Shown here piece by piece: positions 1 through 7,252 of a DNA stretch of 38,229 nt (the first letter of the stretch is position 1; each line of letters opens with the position of its first letter). The DNA lies in assembly GCA_947088675.1 (NCBI GenBank), contig CAMUHN010000029.1:1-38229 (forward strand), written 5' to 3'. The stretch is from an uncultured Roseburia sp. Its GTDB lineage: Bacteria > Bacillota > Clostridia > Lachnospirales > Lachnospiraceae. Below the pieces are notes generated by a model that did not search any database, had not been told where the DNA came from, and worked only from the letters and a program-made list of their open reading frames with translations. The position numbers and the translations under genes were made by a program.

Positions 1-422
1 CGCGTTTTGACGTGACGGAGCTTTTGGCACAGGATGAAAAAAAGCCGAAAGAAAAGGGAACGTTTACACTTTACATCAAAGATCACTGGTTTTTGTGCAG
101 AGTGCGTGAAGCGGACAGGCATACCGGCGATCCGGTTGCAGGGCTTGATGTTTCTATTCTGCAGAACAGTTTTTTGGAGCCGGTACTTGGAATCAAAGAT
201 CCAAAGACGGACGGCCGTATCGACTTTGTCGGCGGGATTCGAGGTGTGGAAGAGCTTGTAAGGCGCTGTAAAACAGATTGCGCCGCAGCGTTTGCCATGT
301 ATCCGACCTCTATAGCTGAATTATTTGCCGTTGCAGACGCAGGGCTTTTGATGCCTCCAAAATCCACCTGGTTTGAACCGAAACTTCGGAGCGGTTTATT
401 GATCCATGAGATCGAACCGTAA
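1..422 (+). CDS. DUF1015 family protein, C-terminal part (5' end outside window)
   Basis: The reading frame is open from base 3 and continues upstream of the window, so only about the last 139 residues are seen. The visible part (RFDVTELL near its start, then TLYIKDHWFLC, DGRIDFVGG, AAFAMYPTS, MPPKSTWFEPKLRSGLLIHEI) matches what I know of the C-terminus of DUF1015 proteins, which are cytoplasmic, of unknown biochemical function, and often sit beside serA/serC in clostridia. The internal ATG at 12 is not the true start. A hairpin terminator overlaps the last codons. Family assignment is from recall of sequence character, not a search. Confidence 0.75.
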   Translation, partial: RFDVTELLAQDEKKPKEKGTFTLYIKDHWFLCRVREADRHTGDPVAGLDVSILQNSFLEPVLGIKDPKTDGRIDFVGGIRGVEELVRRCKTDCAAAFAMYPTSIAELFAVADAGLLMPPKSTWFEPKLRSGLLIHEIEP

Positions 423-440
423 GACGGATCTCATTTTTTG
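406..440 (+). terminator. Rho-independent terminator of the DUF1015 gene
   Basis: ATGAGATC (406-413) pairs with GATCTCAT (427-434) and is followed by six T. The left arm lies inside the last codons of the gene, with the stop codon in the loop. Confidence 0.7.
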
Positions 441-460
441 AGAGTGTGTCAAAGCGTATT

Positions 461-491
461 TTGGATTGCATTTCATAAGAAAAAATATAAT
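461..491 (+). promoter_or_regulatory. Probable promoter of the MscS-family gene
   Basis: A perfect -10 hexamer TATAAT lies at 486-491 and is preceded by TTGGAT at 461-466 with a long 19-bp spacer. The -35 is weak, so only the -10 is confident. It sits 25 bases before the start codon. Confidence 0.45.
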
Positions 492-516
492 AAAGATACT
501 ACAGGGAGGATGAGTT

Positions 517-1434
517 ATGTATTTTGCAGCCGGGCAGGAGGCCCTGCCGGATACAACAGAAACACTTGAGATTTTAAATCAGGCGCAGCAGAATTTACAG
601 GAAGTTGCAAAAAATCCGGGACTGATCAGCGAGTGGCTTTCCGGTTTTGTGCCGGATGTTCTTAATTTTGCATTTCAGGTTCTTGTCGCATTACTTGTCT
701 ATATCGTCGGATCCAAAATCATTAAGCTTCTGCTTAAGATGACGAAGCGCTCGATGGAGCGCGCGAATGCGGATGTGGGTGTCAAACAGTTTGTACTTCC
801 GCTGATGAAATATGCGCTTTATGTCATACTTATTTTTATCATTATGGGAATGTTTGGCATAGCGACGACATCAGCGGTCGCAGTTCTCGGTTCGGCCGGT
901 GTTGCCGTCGGACTTGCATTGCAGGGGAGCCTTTCGAATTTTGCCGGCGGCGTACTGATATTGGTCTTAAAACCGTTTAAAGTCGGCGATTATATTATAG
1001 AATATTCCGGCAAAAACGAGGGAACCGTATCGGAAATTTCGATTTTTTATACAAAGCTTCTGACGCCGGATAACCGATTGATTATTATTCCAAACGGAGC
1101 GCTTTCAAACAGCAGTCTGATGAACGTCTCACAGATGGATAAGCGCAGAGTCGATCTCAATGTCGGGATTGCCTATGAGGCGGATTTGAAAAAGGCGAAA
1201 GAGATCCTCTATCGGACGGCCGAACAGGAGCCGCTTCGTCTGCCAAAAGAAGAAATCTCGGTATTTGTCAATCAGCTGGGCGATTCCGCAGTTGATCTTG
1301 GCGTGCGCGTCTGGGTGAATGCAGCGGATTACTGGACTGTCAGGTGCAGTTTAATGGAAAATATCAAACTTTCGCTTGACGCAAATCAGATTTCGATTCC
1401 GTATCCGCAATTGGATGTGGCTATCAAAAAGTAA
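517..1434 (+). CDS. MscS-family small-conductance mechanosensitive channel
   Basis: A 305-residue integral membrane protein expected to open under membrane tension and release solutes during hypo-osmotic shock. Hydrophobic segments lie at about residues 45-70 and 95-125, followed by the Gly/Ala-rich pore helix (AVLGSAGVAVGLALQGSLSNFAGG, about 122-146), which is the hallmark of MscS TM3. The cytoplasmic beta domain follows with the usual KPFKVGDYI and IIIPNG signatures. Length fits the small MscS class (about 280-300 residues). The ATG is preceded by GGGAGG at 504-509. It has its own promoter and stands apart from rplS, which has another promoter. Confidence 0.93.
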   Translation: MYFAAGQEALPDTTETLEILNQAQQNLQEVAKNPGLISEWLSGFVPDVLNFAFQVLVALLVYIVGSKIIKLLLKMTKRSMERANADVGVKQFVLPLMKYALYVILIFIIMGMFGIATTSAVAVLGSAGVAVGLALQGSLSNFAGGVLILVLKPFKVGDYIIEYSGKNEGTVSEISIFYTKLLTPDNRLIIIPNGALSNSSLMNVSQMDKRRVDLNVGIAYEADLKKAKEILYRTAEQEPLRLPKEEISVFVNQLGDSAVDLGVRVWVNAADYWTVRCSLMENIKLSLDANQISIPYPQLDVAIKK

Positions 1435-1441
1435 AAAAGGC

Positions 1442-1470
1442 TTTACAATTGAAACGCGATGTGATAAACT
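1442..1470 (+). promoter_or_regulatory. Promoter of rplS
   Basis: TTTACA (1442-1447), a 17-bp spacer and TAAACT (1465-1470), with a TG dinucleotide one base before the -10 (extended -10). It sits upstream of the structured leader of rplS. Confidence 0.65.
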
Positions 1471-1487
1471 TTCATAGTTGTGAGAAA

Positions 1488-1530
1488 ACAGATGGTCCTC
1501 TGTTACGAAAAGACGTATTAAGAACATCTA
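1488..1530 (+). ncRNA. Probable ribosomal protein L19 leader RNA
   Basis: The leader between the promoter and rplS can fold. AACAGA (1487-1492) can pair with TCTGTT, AGATG (1490-1494) can pair with CATCT (1525-1529), and ACG/CGT can close a small inner hairpin. The alternatives overlap, as in a pseudoknot or switching structure. Low-GC Gram-positives are known to carry an L19_leader RNA at this place, thought to mediate autoregulation by L19. Assignment rests on position and foldability; a covariance-model search would decide. Confidence 0.5.
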
Positions 1531-1549
1531 ACGATCAGGAGGTCACAGG

Positions 1550-1906
1550 ATGAACGCAAATGAAATTATTAAGAAAATCGAAGATGAACAGCTCAAAAAA
1601 GAAGTGCCGGAGTTTCGCGTAGGGGATACCGTCAAGGTTCACGCGAAGATCAAAGAGGGCACACACGAGAGAATTCAGATTTTTGAGGGGATTGTCATCA
1701 AAAAGCAGGGCGGAAGCAACCGCGCCACATTTACCGTGAGAAAAATATCCAACGGTGTAGGCGTGGAGAAGACATGGCCGCTTCATTCTCCGAATGTGGA
1801 AAAAGTAGACGTTGTCCGTTACGGTAAAGTGAGAAGGGCAAAGTTATTCTACTTGCGAGGCCGCGTCGGAAAGAGGGCAAAAGTAAAAGAGTTAGTAAAA
1901 AGATAA
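1550..1906 (+). CDS. rplS: 50S ribosomal protein L19
   Basis: A 118-residue basic protein that sits at the 30S-50S interface. The family signatures are all present: [66 protein letters not shown] and [17 protein letters not shown]. Length is normal for L19. The start is preceded by CAGGAGG (1536-1542). It has its own promoter and probable leader RNA and ends in a strong terminator. lepB, rbgA and rnhB follow in the order common in Firmicutes. Confidence 0.98.
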   Translation: MNANEIIKKIEDEQLKKEVPEFRVGDTVKVHAKIKEGTHERIQIFEGIVIKKQGGSNRATFTVRKISNGVGVEKTWPLHSPNVEKVDVVRYGKVRRAKLFYLRGRVGKRAKVKELVKR

Positions 1907-1921
1907 TTGCCGCATATGCAG

Positions 1922-1965
1922 GCCGCCGTATTGATACAGATCTCATACGGCGGCTGTTCTTCTAT
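1922..1965 (+). terminator. Terminator after rplS
   Basis: A perfect 10-bp stem GCCGCCGTAT (1922-1931) with ATACGGCGGC (1945-1954), 13-nt loop, followed by TGTTCTTCTATT. The T-tract is interrupted but the stem is strong. Confidence 0.75.
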
Positions 1966-2055
1966 TAAAACGACAAATAAAGTTGCCGTTTACCGTAATT
2001 TTTTAAGAGTTGTGTATGACGGCGGTTGAACGTTTACAAAGGAAAGGAAGATACA

Positions 2056-2652
2056 TTGCACAGACACAGGGGAAACGGGCCTAATTTTGCAAAGCGCGAG
2101 AAAAAAGTAAACATTTCCGTCCTGAAAGAAATTTTGATATGGACGGTGGAGATTATCATTACTTTGATGTTGGCATTTACCACCGTATATTTTGCAGGAC
2201 TGCGTATCAGCGTAGTCGGCCAGTCTATGTCGGAAACGCTCAACGGCGGCGACGAAGTTCTGGTCAACCGCTTTATCTATAAAGTGACAGATCCAAAGCG
2301 GGGGGATGTCGTCGTGTTCCTTCCAAACGGGAACGAGAAATCACATTATTATGTGAAACGTGTCATCGGGGTTCCGGGGGATACCATTCAGATAAAAAAC
2401 GGTCAGATTTATATTAACGGTGCTCTCTACGAGGATGAATTTTCAGTCGGGCGAATTGAGGAAGCCGGTCTTGCAGCCGAAGAGATGACGCTGATGGAAA
2501 ACGAATATTTTGTTCTGGGCGACAATCGGGGCAACAGTGAGGACAGCCGCTATGCCAATATCGGCAATATTAAAAAAGAGTATATGATCGGAAAAGCATG
2601 GTTCCGCTATGCCCCCTGGGGCAGTATGGGGCTGATTGGTTCCGGTTCCTGA
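2056..2652 (+). CDS. lepB: Signal peptidase I
   Basis: Membrane-anchored serine protease that removes signal peptides from secreted proteins. One hydrophobic anchor (about residues 25-50) is followed by box B with the catalytic serine (VVGQSMSETL), box C/D with the general-base lysine (GDVVVFLPN, then YYVKRVIGVPGD) and box E (LGDNRGNSEDSR). This is the complete S26A set, and about 198 residues is normal. I chose TTG at 2056 because GGAAAGGAAG (2041-2050) is correctly spaced from it. A longer in-frame TTG at 2026 has no such site. Confidence 0.95.
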   Translation: MHRHRGNGPNFAKREKKVNISVLKEILIWTVEIIITLMLAFTTVYFAGLRISVVGQSMSETLNGGDEVLVNRFIYKVTDPKRGDVVVFLPNGNEKSHYYVKRVIGVPGDTIQIKNGQIYINGALYEDEFSVGRIEEAGLAAEEMTLMENEYFVLGDNRGNSEDSRYANIGNIKKEYMIGKAWFRYAPWGSMGLIGSGS

Positions 2653-2667
2653 AAAGAGAGGATTTTA

Positions 2668-2817
2668 GTGTGAAAAATCAGCTTGATAGCTGATTTTTCA
2701 CACATGAACTTGTTCATGTTGGCTATGTTGTGCCGGGAACGTCACAAATAAGCCCTGATCCGACAGGAGAAACTGCATTTGCAGATTTCTCCTGCGGTTC
2801 CTCGAACGTAAACGTTC
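2668..2817. repeat. Palindromic element copy A plus a train of hairpins before rbgA
   Basis: The lepB-rbgA gap is almost wholly palindromic. GTGTGAAAAATCAGCT (2668-2683) pairs perfectly with 2688-2703 around TGAT. ATGAAC/GTTCAT follows (2704-2717), then GTTG. Next come GGCTATGTTGTG (2721-2732) with CACAAATAAGCC (2743-2754), then CAGGAGAAA plus inner CTGCA (2764-2777) with 2780-2794, then GAACGT/ACGTTC (2804-2817). The GTGTGA...TCACAC ends and the TGAA/GTTCA hairpin with trailing GTTG recur at 35163-35243. This copy lacks the AAG bulge of the other copies and is the most divergent member. Confidence 0.7.
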
Positions 2818-2834
2818 TCGGAATGGAGATTATT

Positions 2835-3713
2835 ATGCAGATACAGTGGTATCCGGGGCATATGACAAAGGCAAAACGTCAGATGCAGGAGGATATAAAA
2901 TTAATTGATCTGGTCATTGAGCTTTTGGATGCGCGTGCGCCGGTTGCAAGCAGAAATCCGGATATTGACGAGTTGGGGAAAAATAAATACCGTCTGATTC
3001 TGATGAACAAAGCAGATTTATCGGATCCGGAAAAAAACAGGGAATGGTCTTCCTTTTTCAGGGAAAAGGGATATGCCGTGGTCAGTCTGGATGCGAGGAG
3101 CAGGGCCGGAATGAAGCAGATTACAGCAGTCATTATGGAGGTCTGTAAAGAGAAAATCGAGCGCGACAGGAAACGCGGGATTATCAATCGTCCGGTTCGC
3201 GCGATGGTTGTGGGGATTCCGAATGTAGGGAAATCGACATTTATCAACTCCTATGCCGGGCGTGCCTGCGCAAAGACAGGCAATAAGCCGGGGGTCACAA
3301 AGGGGAAGCAGTGGATACGGCTGAATAAAAACGTGGAGCTTCTTGATACGCCGGGTATTCTCTGGCCGAAGTTTGAGGATCAGAAAGCAGGTCTCTACCT
3401 GGCGTTTTTGGGTTCCATCAACGATGAGATACTGAATAAAGACGAACTTGCAGTGGAGTTAATCGAAAAGATCAGGCACGATTATCCCGGCATGTTAACC
3501 GGGCGGTATCGGTCAGAGGAAACGGATTTTTCGGAAGAAGGATCTGCGTCTGATGTTTTGCTTGGGATTGCAAGAGCGAGAAAGTGCGTCGCAAAAGGCG
3601 GCGAACCGGATTACGCGAAAGCCGCAGCGCTTTTTCTTGATGAGTTCCGCAGCGGTAAATTGGGGCGGATTACATTAGATCATGTAGTACTGGAAAAACA
3701 AAACGAGGGATAA
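2835..3713 (+). CDS. rbgA: Ribosome biogenesis GTPase RbgA (YlqF)
   Basis: Cytoplasmic circularly permuted GTPase needed for late 50S subunit assembly. The permuted order is visible: G4 (LILMNKADL) comes before G1 (GIPNVGKST), followed by G3 (LLDTPGILWPK). The N-terminus IQWYPGHMTKAKRQM is the family signature. ATG at 2835 is supported by GGAATGGAG (2820-2828) and by that conserved N-terminus. An in-frame upstream start at 2730 would translate the palindromic element and is rejected. The product has 292 residues, normal for the family. rnhB starts 3 bases after its stop. Confidence 0.96.
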   Translation: MQIQWYPGHMTKAKRQMQEDIKLIDLVIELLDARAPVASRNPDIDELGKNKYRLILMNKADLSDPEKNREWSSFFREKGYAVVSLDARSRAGMKQITAVIMEVCKEKIERDRKRGIINRPVRAMVVGIPNVGKSTFINSYAGRACAKTGNKPGVTKGKQWIRLNKNVELLDTPGILWPKFEDQKAGLYLAFLGSINDEILNKDELAVELIEKIRHDYPGMLTGRYRSEETDFSEEGSASDVLLGIARARKCVAKGGEPDYAKAAALFLDEFRSGKLGRITLDHVVLEKQNEG

Positions 3714-3716
3714 TTT

Positions 3717-4490
3717 ATGGCAGAAAAGACAATCGGGCAGATCCGGATGGAATTGGAGGCGGCAGAGGAGCAGATGCTGCCTTCTTTTATTGCGATGTAT
3801 GAAGCGGATCAGAGAAGCGGCGTTAAAAAACTCGCGGACCAGGCTAAGAGACGGATTTTAAAATTACAGACGGAGCGGGAACGCATTGAAAAACTGTGGG
3901 AATACGAGAGGATGTATGAGGCGTGCGGGATGGTCTGCGGTATTGATGAGGCGGGCCGCGGGCCTCTTGCGGGGCCGGTTGTTGCGGGAGCCGTGATACT
4001 GCCCGAAGATTGCGACATTTTATATATCAATGATTCCAAAAAGCTGACGGCCGCAAAGCGGGAGGAGCTTTACGACGTCATTATGGAGAAAGCGCTTGCG
4101 GTGGGCGTCGGTATGTCTGACCAGACCAGAATTGACGAAATTAATATTTTAAATGCAACATATGAAGCTATGCGTGAAGCTATAAGTAAATTGGCGGTAA
4201 AACCCGATATATTATTAAACGATGCCGTTACGATTCCGGGTGTGCAAATCAGGCAGATTCCGATTATAAAGGGAGATGCAAAAAGTATTTCCATCGGGGC
4301 GGCAAGTATCATTGCAAAGGTCACAAGGGACAGACTGATGGTGGAATATGACAGGGAAATGCCCGTATACGGGTTTGCTTCCCATAAGGGATATGGTTCC
4401 AGGGAGCATATTGCCGCATTGAAAAAATACGGACCGTCTCCCATACATCGGAAAAGTTTTATCGGCCGCTTTGTTTCAGCGGCAGAGTGA
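3717..4490 (+). CDS. rnhB: Ribonuclease HII
   Basis: Cytoplasmic endonuclease that cuts RNA in RNA-DNA hybrids and removes misincorporated ribonucleotides. The signature CGIDEAGRGPLAGPVVAGAVIL gives the first Asp and Glu of the active site. ILLNDAV and GDAKSISIGAASIIAKVTRDRLM supply the remaining acidic residues, and GYGSREHIAALKKYGPSPIHRKSF is the typical C-terminus. At 257 residues it carries the N-terminal helical extension (about 65 residues) usual in Firmicutes. It is translationally close-coupled to rbgA, 3 bases apart. Confidence 0.97.
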   Translation: MAEKTIGQIRMELEAAEEQMLPSFIAMYEADQRSGVKKLADQAKRRILKLQTERERIEKLWEYERMYEACGMVCGIDEAGRGPLAGPVVAGAVILPEDCDILYINDSKKLTAAKREELYDVIMEKALAVGVGMSDQTRIDEINILNATYEAMREAISKLAVKPDILLNDAVTIPGVQIRQIPIIKGDAKSISIGAASIIAKVTRDRLMVEYDREMPVYGFASHKGYGSREHIAALKKYGPSPIHRKSFIGRFVSAAE

Positions 4491-4561
4491 TCAATTAACA
4501 GTTGCGGGAAAGCCGTCACAGTGAAAACAGGCGGCCCGTTTCCGGCAGAAATGAGGGGATT

Positions 4562-6472
4562 ATGCAGATTTCCGATATGTTAGGCCAGTACAGCCGTAAT
4601 ATTACAAATGGGACAGAAGAGCTGCGCGGCGCCCAGAGCGTGCAGAAAATAGTTTCTACGTTAAATGACTTATCGGCAGGCAGTATTTTTGAGGGGACGG
4701 TAAACCATATACGAAACGGCAAAGTTACGCTTGCCTTAGGGAACGGCCAGCTGATTGCCGCCCGCCTGGATGCAAAAGTAAATTTGCAGCCCGGTGTCTC
4801 CATGTTTTTTCAGGTCAAATCGAACGATGGTATGACCGTTTCGATACGTCCGTATAACGGGATGGGAAACGCCGGTAATCCAATACTGCTAAATGCGCTG
4901 ACAGCGGCCGGTATTCCGGTCAGTGAAAAGACTCTGGCGATGGTGGATGCCATGATGAAAGAGCAGATGCCGATCGGAAAAAACAGCATTCTTGAAATGG
5001 TAAAAGTATTAAGCGGCAATCCGAATGTCAATGTGGAAGCGCTTGTGAAAATGACAAAACTCGGGATCCCGACAACAAAAGAGATGACAGCGCAGTTTCA
5101 AAATTATATGGCGGACCGTCATGCCATTTTAAATGCAATGGATACGGCAGTTTCCCAGATTGCGGATGCAATTGCAGACGAGGCGCTTCCTGCAAAAGAC
5201 GCATTTTCTCTTTACAGCAGGATTGTCGATATATTACAGGGGGATGGAGAACATATCCCGCAAATGCAGGGGGCAGACAGGGGGCAGACAGACATACCGG
5301 CGGAGCCGGCCGGGAACAAAGAAGCGCGGCCGTTTTCCTTTCTTCCGTTAGAGGAGCAGGTAAGGGACGGCGGAGAGCCGGGACGAATGGGCGTTGTCAA
5401 AGATCTGATCGCAGAAGGCGTAAAGGATGGAGCGATGCAGGCCGCGGACGGGACAGTAAAAAACGACAATGCGGGCGGTACGGGTCTGGAACAGCTGTCA
5501 AAACAGGCGGCAAATGCGGGCGGCGCGCAGCCTGGTTCTGCCGCTTCTGCGCAGATGAAGCTGGGGCAGCTCTTTTCGGAGGAGCAGCTTGCGAAACTGG
5601 CAAAACAGCTTGAGAAAGTTCCTCTGCTCTCCGGCAGCGCCGAACTTTTTCCGGCGGCCGAAGAGGAGGAAGTTTTTGTCGATACCATGACGGAGGATGC
5701 GGCGGAAGAGGCGGTTACAAAAGACCCGCAACTGCAGAAGAAAGCGGTTTTGGACAGCGAGATGCCGCTGCAGAAGTTTTTGTCGGTGATCAAAGATACA
5801 TTTTCCGAAAACGATATGGGATTTACCGGTTTAAAGAAACTGCTTTCTTCCAGAGAATTTAAAGATGTGCTGCGGGGCGCATTTTCGGAACAGTGGACGA
5901 TAAAACCCGAAGAACTGACGGAAGAGAATAAGATCAATAAGTTATATGCAAAGTTAGAGCAGCAGATGAGGCAGATTGAGTCGGCGATGAAACAGGCTGG
6001 GGTGACGTCAAATCAGTTTGCGCAGACGGCCTCTGATATCCGGGGCAATGTGGAATTTATGAATCAGGTCAATCAGATTTATGCGTATGTGCAGATTCCG
6101 CTGCAGATGACCGGGCAGAAAGCAAACGGCGAGCTCTATGTCTATACCAATAAAAAGAGGATGCGTGATCCGGATGCTGAGCTGAGCGCCTTTTTACATC
6201 TGGATCTGGATTATCTTGGTTCGACTGACGTATCCATCAAGATGCAGAAAAGAAATGTGGTGACAAAGTTTTATCTGGCGGACGACGCAACCTTTGGACT
6301 GATTGAAAAACATCTGCCAATATTGGAGAAGCGTTTGAAAAAGAAAGGCTATCATTGCTCTGTATCGCTGGAGAACAACGGAAAGAAAATAAATTTTGTC
6401 GAAGACTTTCTGTCAAGGGAGCAGCCGTCTATGGGCGCGCTGCACCGGTATTCTTTTGATGTGAAAGCCTGA
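4562..6472 (+). CDS. FliK-like protein (YlqG-type), hook-length-control C-terminal domain
   Basis: A 636-residue protein. The N-terminal third begins MQISDMLGQYSRN and contains a beta-rich block (FEGTVNHIRNGKVTLALGNG). The middle (about 230-400) is low-complexity, rich in Ala, Gly and Glu. The C-terminal about 130 residues (VQIPLQMTGQKANGELYVYTNK, then HLDLDYLGSTDVSIKMQKRNVVTKF) resemble the Flg_hook domain of FliK. Position between rnhB and an FlhB-like gene matches Bacillus ylqG, whose role is unknown to me. ATG at 4562 follows GAGGGG (4553-4558); the longer TTG start at 4502 has no conserved sequence. No flagellar genes are nearby, so a flagellar role is not implied. Confidence 0.75.
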   Translation: MQISDMLGQYSRNITNGTEELRGAQSVQKIVSTLNDLSAGSIFEGTVNHIRNGKVTLALGNGQLIAARLDAKVNLQPGVSMFFQVKSNDGMTVSIRPYNGMGNAGNPILLNALTAAGIPVSEKTLAMVDAMMKEQMPIGKNSILEMVKVLSGNPNVNVEALVKMTKLGIPTTKEMTAQFQNYMADRHAILNAMDTAVSQIADAIADEALPAKDAFSLYSRIVDILQGDGEHIPQMQGADRGQTDIPAEPAGNKEARPFSFLPLEEQVRDGGEPGRMGVVKDLIAEGVKDGAMQAADGTVKNDNAGGTGLEQLSKQAANAGGAQPGSAASAQMKLGQLFSEEQLAKLAKQLEKVPLLSGSAELFPAAEEEEVFVDTMTEDAAEEAVTKDPQLQKKAVLDSEMPLQKFLSVIKDTFSENDMGFTGLKKLLSSREFKDVLRGAFSEQWTIKPEELTEENKINKLYAKLEQQMRQIESAMKQAGVTSNQFAQTASDIRGNVEFMNQVNQIYAYVQIPLQMTGQKANGELYVYTNKKRMRDPDAELSAFLHLDLDYLGSTDVSIKMQKRNVVTKFYLADDATFGLIEKHLPILEKRLKKKGYHCSVSLENNGKKINFVEDFLSREQPSMGALHRYSFDVKA

Positions 6473-6489
6473 AACGGGAGTGGGTTAGT

Positions 6490-6795
6490 ATGGCGGGGAA
6501 AGAAAAGGAGTTTGACAGAAACAGAACAGCTGTGGCAATCGCTTACGATCCAGGCGACACTGCGCCGAAAATCCTTGCGACAGGAAAAGGAGCGGTTGCG
6601 GAGCGTATTATCGAGACGGCAAAAGAAAATGACGTTCCTTTTTATCAGGATGATAAACTTGCGCAGACGCTCTCCAAATTGCAGATCGGCGATACCATAC
6701 CGCCGGAGCTGTATGAGGTGGTTGCCGAGATCCTGGTGTTTGTGGACGATATGGATAAGATGAAAGGAAAATTAAAAAATTCCGGGCTGCTTTAG
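6490..6795 (+). CDS. FlhB C-terminal-domain-like protein (YlqH-type)
   Basis: A 101-residue protein equivalent only to the cytoplasmic tail of FlhB/YscU, the substrate-specificity switch of type III export. The core AVAIAYDPGDTAPKILATGKG aligns with the segment just after the autocleavage site of FlhB, and DDKLAQTLSKLQIGDTIPPELYEVVAEIL with its helical end. The cleavage motif NPTH is replaced by NRTA and the membrane domain is absent, so it cannot act as a complete export gate. It follows the FliK-like gene by 17 bases. In flagella FliK signals to FlhB, so the pair may keep a related interaction (inference). Confidence 0.85.
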   Translation: MAGKEKEFDRNRTAVAIAYDPGDTAPKILATGKGAVAERIIETAKENDVPFYQDDKLAQTLSKLQIGDTIPPELYEVVAEILVFVDDMDKMKGKLKNSGLL

Positions 6796-6843
6796 TGTGA
6801 GAAGTACATCTAAGGCAAGTCGCGGCAAAGCTGCGGCATGGGG
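6795..6843. repeat. Palindromic element copy B (internally deleted)
   Basis: It begins GTGTGAGAAGTACATCTAAGGC on the last base of the upstream gene's TAG stop. It then joins directly to a right-end hairpin, GTCGCGGC (6819-6826) with GCTGCGGC (6830-6837), and ends ATGGGG. The left part matches copy C (32721) and the right part matches copy D (35256-35280). The right arm of hairpin 1 and all of hairpin 2 are missing. Differences from D in hairpin 3 keep pairing as G-U wobbles. Confidence 0.75.
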
Positions 6844-6858
6844 GTAGTGGACGGGAAC

Positions 6859-7236
6859 ATGACAGAAAAGAATAAGCGCAAAACGGGAGCGTATTTTGAA
6901 CAGAAAGCCGCGGAATACCTTGCCGGGCAGGGATACCGGATTTTAGAGAGAAATCATAAGAACAGGGGCGGAGAGATTGATATTATCGCCAGAGACAAAG
7001 AGATGCTTGTCTTTACAGAAGTGAAGTTCCGCGCAAACGTCTGCTGCGGCGATCCTCTGGAAGCAGTCGATCAGAAAAAGCAGAGGCGGATCTGTACGGC
7101 TGCCGTATATTATTATAAGAAACACGGCTATGGAATGACGCAGCCCTGCAGATTCGACGTCATTGCATTTTATGGAGACGGTTTGGTCAGGCATATACAA
7201 AATGCATTTGAATTTCGGATGCAGCATTTCTTTTAA
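6859..7236 (+). CDS. yraN: YraN family (UPF0102) nuclease-fold protein
   Basis: A 125-residue cytoplasmic protein of the UPF0102 family, which has a restriction-endonuclease-like fold. The motifs GAYFEQKAAEYLAGQGYRILERN and GGEIDIIARDKEMLVFTEVKFR, with the acidic E-D-EVK nuclease pattern, are complete. The function of the family is not settled. An ATG at 6838 lies inside the palindromic element. ATG at 6859 gives the usual short N-terminus before the conserved GAYFEQKA and is preferred, though its ribosome site (GGACGGGA) is weak. Confidence 0.9.
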   Translation: MTEKNKRKTGAYFEQKAAEYLAGQGYRILERNHKNRGGEIDIIARDKEMLVFTEVKFRANVCCGDPLEAVDQKKQRRICTAAVYYYKKHGYGMTQPCRFDVIAFYGDGLVRHIQNAFEFRMQHFF

Positions 7237-7252
7237 ATCATGATTTCATAGA

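Noticed and set aside
2730-2834. N-terminal extension of RbgA from an in-frame start at 2730
   Set aside because: It translates the palindromic spacer, lacks a ribosome site, and the family N-terminus starts at 2835 after a good ribosome site.
4502-4561. Longer TTG start for the FliK-like gene
   Set aside because: Only 11 bases after the rnhB stop with no ribosome site; ATG at 4562 has GAGGGG before it.
5212-5937. 241-codon open frame on the minus strand
   Set aside because: Antisense shadow of the FliK-like gene; Ser/Cys/Pro-rich composition with no recognisable domain.
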